Below, one piece after another: positions 13,414 through 62,324 of a stretch of DNA of 64,000 nucleotides (positions are counted from its first letter, which is position 1; every line of letters starts with the position of its first letter). This stretch comes from Cladopsammia gracilis. Taxonomy: Eukaryota > Cnidaria > Anthozoa > Scleractinia > Dendrophylliidae. The position numbers and the translations under genes were made by a program. The notes beneath the pieces were generated by a model, which saw only the letters and a list, made by a program, of their open reading frames with translations, was not told where the DNA came from and did no database searches. The stretch is taken from assembly GCA_022457155.1 (NCBI GenBank), contig JAJGOT010000002.1, positions 2,838,501 through 2,902,500 on the forward strand, in the 5' to 3' direction.

Positions 13414-14924
13414 CACCTTCTTCAGCGCATCCTCCACGCGCATCGCGCTAGAGCAAGGAGAGACGCCTGGGACAGAGTATCATTATGCTATAGACTGTAA
13501 TCAAATATTTTGGTGTATTTTTGGAACGAGGGATGGGAGAGTGATTTAGTTTAGAATTAAACGTTATTTTATGATTTATTTAGTTCAGGCTAAGGTCTTT
13601 TTACCCTTTACACACTTGCCGCCGTTACAATGATAGATATCCATAAATTTGTTGTCCTTATGATTTAATACACGGTGGGGATATTGTAAAAGTCTCAGAA
13701 ATAAGATAAAACACAAAGTATTTTTTAGGCAATAAGTATGAAGGACCATCTGCTGGTGTGATGCTCATTTACAGAACCCATCCGGTTAAAACGTTTTGTG
13801 TTTCTTGATGAAGCCAGCGTTGTGATGAAGCCAGCCATTGCCGTCGAAACGTCGGCTTGTTTACAATAAATAGCGTGCTATTTCCAACGATTTACAATGA
13901 CAGTTTTTTTGCATCAATCCCAAACAATTTATCTTGGCCTTATATCTACCTGCATAAACCTGAAACAAGAGCACAAAAAGTGCATTGCCCCAACCAGTAG
14001 CCCATAATTTGTAATACTCTCCAATCGGAATGATGCGAACCATTTTATTTTCCAACCCGGAACATCGGGGTTTTACGTGTAAATGACTCGGCACTCTCGA
14101 CGTCCTTTGTTCCACTCGGAACCTAATGGATTAACCAACGTGTAATGGTAAGGACTCCAGGAAATATTAGATACCGGAAAGAAACCACGTTAACAAATGA
14201 AAATGTGTTTATTTTAATGAATAAAACGCTTTGAGGTTTTAACTGTACAGTTGTATTTGTAATATTTATCGTTAGAGCTAGCGGCCTTAAAGTGTTTAAA
14301 AAATGCATTCGGCGCCAAACGCGGGGAAATGCGCGTAACCCAAGTCCTTTTTTTTAATGCCTCGCGATTGGTTCATAAAGCAGCATGTCTGCTCTGATTG
14401 GTCAGACGGAACGTTGATCATATTTTGGAACACAATAAGGAGCTCCAAAGCAAGCGCACTTTTTTTTGTGTGTGTGAATAAAAGTGAAGAAATAGTGTGT
14501 TTGTTATTATCACTCGGTATAGTGTATGTTCAGGTATTTATGCTATCTGTTCAAGAGGACTGTTTCTCAATCTGTTTTTTGTTATGTACACATTTAATAT
14601 CTTACGTTTCTTCTTTAGAGGACTTGATGAGATAAAAACAAAAACCTTTTTGTGAAAAATTGATTATTTTGAGATACACTACGAAAACAAAGAAATATTT
14701 CTTCTAGTTCTGCTGCCGTTCTGACTGAGTGCAAATCTTCCCAACAATAATTGCTTCTATTGAGAAGACTTCAGTTCCAAACCTGCATAAAACCAGGTTT
14801 TCATTGTGAAAGAATAAGTAAGCATCACGTCATATTCACTTGCTCTCTTTTTTTCATAAACTTACACAACAACAGTCTAACGTTTTTTTTTTACGATTCA
14901 CTGTTCTGTCGTTCTACCCCAGCT
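13414..14924. other. Intergenic between phosphoesterase and Emx-like gene
   Basis: It contains a duplicated GATGAAGCCAGC word near 13807-13845, a fragment of the 5271 MITE family at about 14310-14420, and otherwise AT-rich sequence. It includes the 3' flank of the Emx-like gene, which is read leftward. No gene seen. Confidence 0.5.
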
Positions 14925-16218
<1,294 letters not shown>

Positions 16219-16304
16219 CTCTGCAGTTGGTCTTCACTTGGTTTTATCTCTCGTGGATTCTGGACGAAGGTCGATAACTCCCCGGCTGAGTTAAACCCAG
16301 TTAT

Positions 16305-16325
16305 ACGTGCGTCTTTTATGTAAGC
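16305..16325 (-). promoter_or_regulatory. TATA-like element upstream of the Emx-like gene
   Basis: CATAAAAG on the minus strand at 16320-16313 lies about 100 bases before the start codon. It is the same octamer found before the Not gene. Confidence 0.4.
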
Positions 16326-16329
16326 TTAG

Positions 16330-19300
16330 GTCAATAAACGGCATAAATGAAAGCGGATATTACTGTATTAAGTGAGAAATAATCATTTCTCTCTCATTTG
16401 TTTGCATTGAGCTGTGTGTAATAATAACTTAATCAGAAGATCGGATGTAACACTGGTCAATCTACACCAGCAATATTTTGTCCCTCAGTTCCTTTTTTCA
16501 AGGAAGTTGTTCATTGTAAATCGTACAGTAATCGCACTTAAAGCCACCCGTTTGTCAAAAGTCATTTTGTATTTTCTGATAAGTACAATAACGAAGCCAC
16601 GGGCAAGTTGAAAAAACAATTAGCAATCCCCCTCTCCAAAGAGGACAGTCTGCCAAAAGCTAAAATAATGAATAGTTAACATACAATTTTGTTGGTCATA
16701 ATTTGAAAAATACACTTCTTGGAAATCAAATCATTTTCTTTCATTAGTTAGTAATATCGAGGTGCGAAACAGTTGCCAGAATTTTCATGAGAAATTAATC
16801 GCGCTTTCCGCCAAACGGGCGCAGGTGAAATGCCTTGGATCAAGACTATATGGCGTTGTTTTTTTTAAGCATTGTGACTTTTATTTGTGTTTCGAGTCGC
16901 CATCTGTGTAAGTTGTATCGATAGAAGAGAGTAACACCAAATATTGTCGGTCTCAATGCGCTACAAAATCGCAAAAACGACTGGTTTGTTTTACGGAGAC
17001 CATTTTTTTACCGTATATAATTTAATTTGCTCGTTTACAAGCGAACAAATACGTATGCTTATTAAAGGGCTTTTCAGTTCTAATCAATACCAGGCTGGAG
17101 AAGAGCAATATTATCGTAAAAACAGCGCTAATTATCGGATTCACTGAAAAGGGAGCTTGGAAATTGAGTTTGAACACAAAGGGGCTAATTGCCGTCGCCA
17201 GTCTGTTGTGAAACTTTTGTGGCAAAGGCGAAGTTAATTTAATCTAATAAAACTAAACTCAAACAACTTGTTATGCTTTCGCTGGTGATTATTAGGGATG
17301 GAAGAGAAAACATTTGCCCCCGAAATCTTATGCTTATCGGCTCATAATGATCAATGAATTCTCGAAATCAAACCCTACCATCCAAAACTCGCCGATGTCA
17401 TATTCTGTTTACCAGAAATGTTTGGCATTGATCGGGATATTGGCAAGCTCCACCTATTTTTTTTATATACTGTACGTCAAGCTTAAAAGTAAAAATAATT
17501 ATTTTGAAGGGTGTAATGCTGTTTTTGGCAATAAAAAGAACAACTTTTAAGGGATGATTACATTTATTTCATAAAGATTGGCGGTGGGGAATGAAAATTT
17601 TAAAGGTAAACACAACGATACTAAAAGTACCTCTGAAGGAAGTAACTGAGAATTAAATCAGAAAAGTCGGCCTCCTTGTCTTTAAAACTAGTCGCACACG
17701 AAAATCATGCAAGACAAAAATGATAAAAAAAAATGACAGAAAAGACGAAAACGTTTAAAATTTTGCTTATTACTTACTAAACGACTTTCATAAGGAAATA
17801 GTCTTTTTACGAGCTTAGAATGACTGCCAAACCGCGCTAAATACACAATCAGTTACAATTATTGTTTGATGAAAAAAAAAACGAGCCAATGATCTTTGCT
17901 AACTAGACTGAACAGAAATGAAATGAAGCCATCTAAAGTGTCAGCGTAATTGATGGTTTAATAACAACTGGGAGCGTCTTATGAAAACAATATAGTAAAC
18001 GATTAGAATGAATTTATTGGCAATCGACCACTGTAGATTACACTTGGCACACAGAAGCAGCAGGTGATTCTAGAAGGATTTCGGCACGTGCGATCAAGTG
18101 TTCTTGGTTCATGAAAACAAATCGATTACTTCTGTGTGTTTTCAAGAAAAAAACTGTAGAAATATTAATACCATTCGATACCACAGATCGTATAAAGTGA
18201 ATCCCAGTAAAATATGCTCAGCTTAATGAACTTCTTTCTTTTTCAATTTAATAAATGCAACGCATTATATGGCGCTTTTGAAAATCCGTTTATTAGAAGA
18301 AAATTTGTCAGGTGAATTTGGAAGTCAATATTGACTTTACTCGGTAGCTAGCGGGTGATTATGTTATTCTGTTGCTTACTGACACAACGACTTTGAACAA
18401 GCAGCGATGGATCAGTTTTAGACCAAAGTGGTAAATCAGTCAAAAGAAGTTGTACACCCACAGAACATGTGTAATGCAAAATGTATTTAGTTTAATTGCT
18501 CTAGTTTATGTTTCCTACCAAGCGAATTAAGCCGATATAAATGGTTTAATGCTAAGTTGAGCTTGATTAAACTTGTATTGTTTAAAATTAACTAAAGGCA
18601 CACGTGCCCGTGTTTGAAAACAGACTTGATTATATTCTTTGTTGTAGGTTTTCTTTTGAATCCTCTCTTTTCCTCCTTTATTGTTTTATTTTTTTTTGTG
18701 TTTTACGTGTAAATAACTTGATTTCAAAGAAATGAAAAGTGGAAGGCGCCCGGCTTCTGTATATGGGACGGGACGAGGTACTAAAATCCTCGTGAATATC
18801 ATAGCATCGACACACGAACACTAAACTTTCACCATAGCATTTTGATTTAAATAAGTTTGCAGCGAATCTTTCCTGGACATTTTACAGTTACCAAGGGTTA
18901 GTCAGACTTCTTTTAAGCCTATACCGTTTATGGCTGCTAAGTCCAATTTATGAAATTTCTAAACCTCATTCAGTTCTTTTTGAGAAAAATTGGGAAACAG
19001 ACATCGCAGTGCCACTCAAAAGCTTTCATTTAAAAGACCAGACAGACATACTTAACTCAGTCTAGGAGGGAAAAAAATTAACTTTCCTTTACAGAAATAC
19101 CTAACTTGACTAGTTTTTGTTTAGGAGAGTTGTAATACGTAAAAACCCTACTAAACGGTTAGTACTTTAAAGGTAGCGATTACCTCGAAATTGTTAAACG
19201 TTTTGTAGTGCAAACAAATGAACCGTATGTGGGTCAATACATACTATTTTGTGTGATCAACAATTATTGGTCATTTTTGAAACATGCTTTTATAAAAATA

Positions 19301-20220
19301 ACCGCAAAACTGCGGGATCTTACATATGATAACTTATTTTAAATATATTAAATTAGATTTAGAACTTCTGAAATTGTAATCCTTTGGCAATTCTCCTTAG
19401 CATGAAGATGCAAAAATGATCTACTTCGTAAACGAAACTATTTTTATTTTGTATTTTATTAAGAAAAAGACTTAAGTCTAGGAACAAATTTAACACTGAA
19501 AAGCCGGGTTGAACAGAGGAACTCAGCTGCATTTACAAGCTTTGCTGAATACCTTAAAATTAAATTACTATTTTCAATTCATCTTATTAAAATACCCAAA
19601 CCATTTAGCACCTTCTGTTTTTTTAGTACCATATTGACCCATTGGTAACCTATTATTCATGTTAAAAACCGTTATCTGAGTCTTATCTTGTGTAAAGAAA
19701 AACGGTAAGAGATTTTTCGGATTCAAAACGATAACCAGTCATCAGGCATATTAAAGGTGTATTGCTGGATGCCCTGGAACAAATTTCTGACATCATTTCA
19801 GCTCTGAAATAAATACTGTTATACTTCTCAATTAAGTTTTATTTACTCTACAAATTAGATCACCCGATTATACACCTGAATATAAATGCAGGAATATACA
19901 TGTAAATCAAACTAGGATATCATTTACTTAATACAAAAGGCTAACGAGTACGTTTTATACGTATTTTTTTTATAAATTTCAAGTTGTGTTCTCTTCAAAA
20001 TAATGCGAATTCTTGTTTGCTTTCTTGTCATACCAGTGGTACTAGAAAAACGACAATGCAGATAGCTCACTAGGTGATAAGCCCTCCAATACTTTTTGAC
20101 GCCCGGCAATTGACGAAAAGGTGGGCAATCCCATTATGCGATGAAAAAACGCCGCGAGTTCGTGTTTTGTTAAGAGGAGGAGTAAAGATGGTCGCTATTT
20201 TCGTTTTCTAAAACTGATCT
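16330..20220. other. Intergenic, no gene seen
   Basis: This AT-rich span lies upstream of the Emx-like gene. I see no protein-like frame and no clear transposon ends. It could hold Emx regulatory DNA, but nothing in the sequence alone demonstrates it. Confidence 0.45.
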
Positions 20221-20224
20221 CATA

Positions 20225-20670
20225 TACTTCACATTAAAAAGGAAACAGTACCGTAGGAAAGTACTGCTCACACTTTTGGATTTCATCTGTAGGCTTACCG
20301 GTCTGACAACAGGAACGACTTCTCGATTGCTCTAATTTGAATGGTCACACCGAAGGATGTCATTCAAAAGTTAAAACCACCTTGTACGTCGGCATAATCA
20401 AATAGTTCCACAGAAATGTACTGCGCAGTAGCTTTTATTTGAATGGTCAAACTTTAGGATTTTATCCAGAAACTCAGAACTTAGAACCACCTTGTACAGC
20501 ATAATAAACGGCACGACAGAAAAGTCAGTATTGCTCAGCAGCTATGGTCACGCTTTAGGATTACATCCAGACTCAAAAGTTAGCCTCCACCTTGAACAGA
20601 ATGATGAACAGCACCACAGGAAAGTACTGCTAGGTAGCTTCTATTTCAGTGGTGAAGTTAAAACAATCTT
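20225..20670 (+). repeat. Diverged tandem satellite, unit about 110 bp
   Basis: Four or so degenerate units share AAAGTACTGC, TGAATGGTCACAC, TTAGGATTTCATCC, CTCAAAAGTTAGAACCACC and ACAGCATAATAAAC in the same order. Single diverged units of the same family occur at about 31010-31160, 36630-36760, 37395-37535 and 41080-41235. There they end in a shared tail resembling GTTTGACT-CAGAGTGAAAG-GTTAA. Confidence 0.75.
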
Positions 20671-20889
20671 GCACAACTCAAAGTTTGGTAACTTGTCGAA
20701 ATTCGATAGAGAGTCGTTGCTTTAATACGATGAGCTCAGCGTGTACTGTATTTGACAAATCAGTAAAAAAGCATACCACCGCATAATATTAATTTCCTCG
20801 ATACTTGTAAAACTTTGAGCAGATTTCGAAAATACTGAAACATGTCGTTCTTCAGTTGCCTCATTTCACTTATATTTCATTTTAGAAAA

Positions 20890-21235
20890 GTAATAGTTTC
20901 CCTTCATCCCGTGGGGGGACTCACATGTTAAAATGACGGGGGTCCTCGTCGGAAATGTTCGAAAAACACCCTAAAAGGTACCAGAATCTTGTTTGATGGG
21001 CGTGGCTCAAAAGAACTTTTACCCCTAAGAGGTACCAATTGTAAAACAACACATGTCATATTCTGTCATATTTTTTCGGCTCAATACCCTGAAAGGTGCC
21101 GCGATAATTCTAACGGTGGTCATTTTAGATTTTAGTACCCTAAGCGGTACCAATCTACAAATTTTGACCTCTAAAAGGTACGACGAGCAGCCCCGTCATT
21201 TTTATATGGAAGTTCCCTTCATACTACTTCATTAA
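20890..21235. repeat. Repeat with reiterated CCCTAA-AGGTACC motifs
   Basis: The word CCCTAA-A-GGTACC recurs about five times at irregular spacing of 40-70 bases. The block is bounded by CCCGTGGGGGGACTCAC on the left and by GCAGCCCCGTCA on the right. No transposon ends could be defined. Confidence 0.5.
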
Positions 21236-21239
21236 GTGA

Positions 21240-22205
21240 AAAGTCCCGTCTGCTAATCAAGTATCGTTGATTTTGAACTTAGTGTTCCATTTCCCTGTTC
21301 AAATTTATTTGCCCCAATCTTGATTTTTTTCTGCGGTATCTTCCTCAAATTCGTCATCGACTCTACTTACGCTTATTTGTGCACACAGGATCCTTTGTAG
21401 AATAAATGGTTCTCTATTTATAAGATGACTGAACATATAGTACTTTTCGACTGATAACTCGAACTTCCTAACACGAGCCTTTCGCTAACTCGAACCAGAT
21501 ACAGCTTTGCCTGTTTCACTTCGTTGACTTCGATTACTCAAACAATTCGACTTATCGAGATTCTACTTTAAGTCCACGACTGAAGAGCCATATTAAAATA
21601 TACAGCACTGGTCACTCTATCCCCCAGTACTCATATTGACAAATTTTAGTCACACATGGCTCTAAAGAGCAGCATTCTGATTGGCTACCCAAGGTCACAC
21701 ACGAGATTGGCTTCCCGTTTTCGAAAAGAGATTATAATAATCTTCTGTTGTAGATCATTGGACTGTTGTTATGTCCGGCTGACAACTAAAGCCAACTAAA
21801 GCCAAACTTCCTGTTATTTAAGCACAAAAAAAATTGAGCGCCCTCGTCTGGCAAGAATGGATGTATAATTTCTATTAGTATCAGTCATTGTTTACGCTTG
21901 TTCATTAACACCGAAAAGTCTGTAAGAAGTACAGTTAAAGAAAGTCTTCCAATTCTTTAAATTATTTTCTATTCAAACAATTACAACTTAGAACTAAAAT
22001 CTGCAGCAAAGGACCGCAAACGATAATGTTGTAAACGATACGTAGGATCTACGAAAGACCTAATCAGCCAAAAAACGAACAAACATAAACGACAAACTGC
22101 AAGGCTGATCTGACTAAAAAGACACCGTAAAAAGGTAGATTTTGCGAGACACCAATGCGACAGAAACCCCCTTACCCTCCCTCCCCTCAGAACAATTATA
22201 CTATT
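21240..22205. other. Intergenic upstream of the V-ATPase gene
   Basis: No gene seen. AT-rich sequence runs up to the short promoter region of the V-ATPase B subunit gene. Confidence 0.5.
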
Positions 22206-22253
22206 ACCCTGTCATGTGATGTGACGTCATGTGATCTATCCGAATATTCCAAG

Positions 22254-22262
<9 letters not shown>
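22205..22262 (+). promoter_or_regulatory. V-ATPase B promoter: CRE between two M-boxes, plus YY1-like start
   Basis: A perfect cAMP-response palindrome TGACGTCA lies at 22222-22229. It is flanked by two TCATGTGA words (22212-22219 and 22227-22234), which match the M-box bound by MiT/TFE factors. CAAGATGGCGCC over the start codon resembles a YY1 site. In vertebrates MiT/TFE factors drive lysosomal V-ATPase genes, so this arrangement is plausible as real control; that is inference. Confidence 0.5.
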
Positions 22263-38508
<16,246 letters not shown>

Positions 38509-39423
38509 ATCCATTTAAATCCGATTAATTATAAAGAATTATCTGAAATTTGATCAACTTCGCCCCAGGGCCTTCTCCGCTGCGCCCGCCATTTTAAAAG
38601 CGGAGTAGGTCTGGGGCGAGGTTGGATTTTGATTTATGCAGGGAAAGTTTAGTGGCAAATGGACAAGTGTGTGTACATCCCCGATCCGTGAAAAAGAGAA
38701 ACAAGATAAGATAGTGTACATGGTATGCCAGAAAGCGTGGTAATTTTTGCCTTGAACTTTTCTCGGTATGACGACGGAAGAAACCGTCTTGTGAACTAAA
38801 TAATTTTAAGAGTTACAATGTGTGGATTCAACCAAAAAGTCGGAAAACCATTGTTGATGGCAACGCCGATCAAGAATGTGTTATTGAAATTAGTTGCGTC
38901 TTTAATGTTTGCATCCTGAGATAATTGTCCAATTAGTTGTAGGTAGAAATCTAACTAGAGATCAAAGCGCCGCTTAACAAACTGTTGTCATTTAAAGTTA
39001 TCCGGGATAAACACAGGACTAACCGGTATTTACTCGAATAAACGCCTCCCCATAAACAAACTTCTTTTTGAACAGTCAAAAAAGAAATTCTGAATGCCTT
39101 TTGAGAAAATGCTTACTCATACTATTCAGCTACAAATCCCCAAAGCAACTGAATTGTTAGTCTGTTCTAGGCGTGAGGATTGAAGGGCCGTGGAGTATCT
39201 AAAAACCGGCGTGTGAACGATCGTGGGGAGAGGGGGTCTCACTCCTTGGCATTTATTCGAAGAAACACTGTACTTTCCTTTTGGTCTTGATGGGGACTCG
39301 GAATTTTTTATTGTTGTTGTCCAATGTTCGACTTACTACTTTCCTTCTCTGTCCGTCAATGATGTAATATAATGCAGCTAAATGACTGAATAAACATGGC
39401 CATATAACTTCAGCACCAATAAA
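38509..39423. other. 3' flank of the V-ATPase gene
   Basis: It holds the presumed 3' untranslated region and intergenic sequence. A candidate AATAAA occurs near 39389. I see no further gene. Confidence 0.45.
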
Positions 39424-39920
39424 CACTTAATGACTGGTCCCGAGGGATACAATGAATTTTGTTTCCCGAGAATCTCGGGGAAGTGATACACCAAATTGAA
39501 AAAACGTTGACTCGTGAAAAGCATAAACCATGAACGATGAGACTGAATGTGATTCTGGGTAGGCAGCATTGGCAAGCTAGTAATATTCTATTTCTTGATA
39601 ATCAAGATGTTTTCTTGTTTGAGACATTTAAGAGCATGATTCATGTATCCTGTGTTAATATAATGTATATTCTGTCACAGACGAAGATTAATTTTTCCAA
39701 CTTCCCAGTAAACCTTTGGGTCACATCGTTCATGGTTTATGCTTTTCACCCGACAACGTTTCTTCAATTTGGTGTATAGCAACACAACATACAACATAAC
39801 ATGTTCGTTAGCGGGTAACAGTGCAATGTAACTCTCCGACGTCAAAATTGTTGCCCGCTAAGGACAATTGGCAGGAAACAGGTCATGTGACCATGAATCA
39901 ACCAATCAACGCGTATTGTT
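39424..39920. repeat. Dispersed repeat B (copy 2) with a nested TA-flanked MITE
   Basis: It starts CACTTAATGACTGGTCCCGA and ends near CCATGAATCAACCAATCAAC, like copy 1 at 7697-8095. Copy 2 is interrupted at about 39489-39777 by an inverted-repeat element with ends ACACCAAATTGAAAAAACGT and its complement, next to TA. Copy 1 lacks this insertion. Confidence 0.7.
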
Positions 39921-40930
39921 TTATGCTGGAGCAAATCAAGACTGAACGGGTTTGACTGTTAAACTAGCGATGAGTTTGAAAGAGTTAGTATTTCTTTCCT
40001 AACCCCCTACACCCACCCCCATCCCCTCTTCCATTCCCCATGCCTTAATTCTTAATCTACGGCGCACGGGACATCCAACAACTCGAATGTTTCAACTTTC
40101 TAATTGCAAAAATATTTTGATAGACAAAAGTGACGTTGTGTTCTTTTATTTATACAGTATTCCAACATGCTGTGTTGAATCGGCACAATTTGTGTGCTGA
40201 ATTGATAAATATACAATATTTTAAGGCCACAACAAGGGCACTTAATTTATAATTACCAACTAGTGTATTGTAGTTCGAGAAATAACCCGTAAAAATAGAT
40301 TGAACTGATAACTGTTCTAAAACTCTTTCCGAAGCAAGGTTACGAGTAAAGAAAAAGTGTAACCGTGAAAAATTTTGGAATGTATTCAGATGAAAATAAC
40401 GATAAATTCCCATTTGTTCGCCAGGGGATGTCTAAAAATATATATTCTCTCAAAGTTTAAAACAACTACAAACAACAACAAAAACTAGTTAGACCAGTAA
40501 TTTGTTCACACTAAGCTAAAATTTGGCGTAAATGTAGGAGATGACCGTGCAAATTTGGGTCCGGTTCTATGTAAATGTAGGCTCGAATTCCAGAGGTTAG
40601 TCCGGTATTTGTAGACAAATGTACGTGTTTCCAAACTGTACCGTGTTAAGTCAGCTGAACCCTTTAATTACTGGAGTCAAACTTCTTGAGTCATGTTATG
40701 CAGTCATTACTTTTCACTCTCTTATTAAAATCTTTAAATGAAATTTCTCTAGCTGTTCTTACCTGTGGTGTTGTTTGCTTCTCGAACATTGACGGTCGAC
40801 GCGACACAAAACTCGCAGTTTCCCAGTGAAGTGTTTTGTTTCGTACGCCAACTCAAGCAAATGAAAAAGATCTGCCGCAACACTGACGTTATAAAACGTG
40901 ACGGCAACGAGAACGTTGGCAAAATTCTTT
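39921..40930. other. Intergenic, no gene seen
   Basis: AT-rich sequence without protein similarity or clear element ends. Confidence 0.45.
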
Positions 40931-40931
40931 G

Positions 40932-41040
40932 CACGTGCGTTGAAAAATTTAATTAGCAAAACAACATTTGGCACGTGCGTTAAAAGTTTAATTAGAAAAA
41001 CAAAAATTTTGCACGTGCGTTACAAAGTTTAATTAGCAAT
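40932..41040 (+). repeat. Three-unit tandem repeat with GCACGTGCGTT
   Basis: Three units of about 45 bases each begin GCACGTGCGTT and continue to AAGTTTAATTAG. Each unit carries one CACGTG palindrome. Confidence 0.8.
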
Positions 41041-41368
41041 CACTTGAATCAAAATTTCATTTTGCAAAAAAAACTGCAACACAAGAAAGTACTGGTAAAA
41101 ACCTTCATTTGAATGGTCACACTAGGATTTCATCAACAGATCAAAATCCAAACTCCCTGTGGACTTGTGAACTCAAAAGTTAGAAACACATTACATGACT
41201 CACGGTTTGACTGGAAGTGAAAGAGTAAAATTCCTATAGGCTACTTGGAAAAATACCATAATACTCTTTAAAGTGCAGGTTTGGGTGGTGCTTGATGTAA
41301 GCCTGATTTTTCCAATTTCTTTTGTTTTTAGCACGAACTGCACATGCCATGCTTCAACTTCTTGACAA

Positions 41369-41561
41369 TAGGCCATTTGCACGATGACGTCATTTGAACC
41401 CTTCAGTTTGAACCAGAACCCTTCAGTTTTTTGTTTTGTAGTGCAAATTAGGGCTATTGTTATTTAAACCGCACTGGGATTACAAAATTTAAATAAGAAA
41501 GGAAAAACGAAATGAATTCTGGTAGTAGTAGTCAAATGACGTCATCGTGCAAATGGCCTAT
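41369..41561. mobile_element. MITE with ATAGGCCATTTGCACGATGA ends
   Basis: A near-perfect inverted repeat of about 30 bases. Each arm includes TGACGTCA. The element is about 193 bases and non-coding. Confidence 0.8.
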
Positions 41562-41596
41562 TTGCATGCGGTGCACATTTGTACACGAACACACAA

Positions 41597-42012
41597 TGGC
41601 TGTGTTTTCACGAGGCGGTTTTTCTCCCTTAACATTCCTGTAGGTGATTTGTTTACTGACCGCGTTAAGCAGCTTAAAAAATTTATGCGCTTTCACGGAC
41701 AGAACTTTATTCATTTTTCTTATACCATGCGCGATATATTTTCTTTTGTTAAAACAATAGAAAATTAGAACACAAAAGAACGACAATACAATGCCCTTCT
41801 TTGTTGTTTGAACGTTGGCAAAATGTGATTGGCCGAAATTAATTTCCGACAAGCTTAAGCGACCTGGTTTGGTGGCTTAAATTTAATGAGAATTCTATTG
41901 TAGTTCGCCGACTCGCTTAACTTCAAGCGAGTTGGACAAGCAACTGTTTTCACGAGATTTCCGACTGTCACTCGCTCAGCGACTTGAAAAATCGCTCGTG
42001 AAAACACGGCCA
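41597..42012. mobile_element. MITE with TGGCTGTGTTTTCACGAG ends
   Basis: The left end TGGCTGTGTTTTCACGAG is mirrored by CTCGTGAAAACACGGCCA about 400 bases later. No coding frame is recognised inside. Confidence 0.7.
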
Positions 42013-42131
42013 ATGCTACGTCCTACCGTTCCTACATGTACTCTGAATTCTATTATGCCATTCTAATTACACCCCGGCGAGGCTGAGCCTGCACTTTAAA
42101 GAGTATGAGGAGGAATGTGTTAAAAGTGTAA

Positions 42132-42889
42132 AGCCTGATTTTCACTGGCGATATATCATTAAACGGAAACATAACAGCGCTTATGTCCAGTGCAAACGGG
42201 CCCGACATAAACACGAGCATAAGTATAAGGATCAATCTTTTGCTTATGTCAATGTTCGTTTTCACTTGATACAAATTCTTATGCTTCCACTTATGCTTAT
42301 CTCAAGAGTAAGATGTCGCTAGTGACATGTCACTAGTGAGATGTCGCTAGTGACATGTCGCTAGTGAAATGTCGCTAGTGACATGTCGCTAGTGACATGT
42401 CGCTAGTGAGATGTCGCTGGTGAGATGTCGCTAGTGACATGTCACTAGTGAGATGTCGCTAGTGAGATGTCGCTGGTGAGATGTCGCTAGTGACATGTCA
42501 CTAGTGAGATGTCAATAGTGACATCTCACTAGTGAGATGTCGCTAGTGAGATGTCGCTGGTGAGATATCGCTAGTAAGATGTCGCTAGTGACATGTCACT
42601 GGTGAGATGTCGCTAGTGAGATTTCACTAGTGAGATGTCGCAAGTGAGATGTCGCTAGTAAGATGTCGTTAGGGCCGATTTACACGGTACAACTTTGTTG
42701 CATACGACACGCTTAAAACATGCTTACGACATGCTTACAACACGAATTACTCCGTGTAAATCAACTCAAGTCATGTAAGCATGCCGTAAGCGTGTCGCAT
42801 GCAACAAAGTTGTACCGTGTAAATCGGCCCTTAGTGAGATGTCGCTAGATGGATGTCGTTGGTGAGATGTCGCTAGTAAAAACCAGGCT
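42132..42889. mobile_element. MITE whose terminal sequence has expanded into a minisatellite
   Basis: The ends AGCCTGATTTTCACTGGCGA and the complement of AGCCTGGTTTTTACTAGCGA sit inside TAA duplications (42129-42131 and 42890-42892). The right half is a 14-base tandem array of GAGATGTCGCTAGT and its variants, from about 42310 to 42880. The array unit matches the GCGACAT sequence just inside the right end. A second element is inserted in the array. Confidence 0.8.
42672..42830. mobile_element. Nested PIF/Harbinger-like MITE inside the minisatellite
   Basis: The ends GGGCCGATTTACACGGTACA and its complement flank about 159 bases, with exact TTA duplications at 42669-42671 and 42831-42833. It is almost wholly palindromic and splits one array unit. 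Confidence 0.88.
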
Positions 42890-42942
42890 TAAGAGTTACC
42901 CAAACGTCTTCATTATCGGTAATAACTGGAACTAAACTACTC

Positions 42943-62194
<19,252 letters not shown>

Positions 62195-62324
62195 CTGAAA
62201 ATGAATGATAAAATTCAAACAACAAGGTTTTCATGCGAACAAGGTTTTAGAGGTGGATTAAGCTCAGGTTTACATGAACTCTTGAATTCTCCAATACTTC
62301 CTCACATGTTTGCATCAGGCTTAA

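Noticed and set aside
13800..13865. Hammerhead-ribozyme-like words (TGATGA ... CGAAAC GTC), as found in Penelope-like elements
   Set aside because: The conserved core words are partly present and GATGAAGCCAGC is duplicated, but no convincing stem II can be paired between them, so I do not call a ribozyme.
40759..40974. Open frame resembling a short protein on the minus strand
   Set aside because: It ends in the GCACGTGCGTT tandem repeat and overlaps an equally long frame on the other strand, so it is likely repeat-derived.
42310..42890. Could the regular 14-base repeats be a CRISPR array?
   Set aside because: Units are contiguous without unique spacers, lie inside a transposon, and the genome is eukaryotic.
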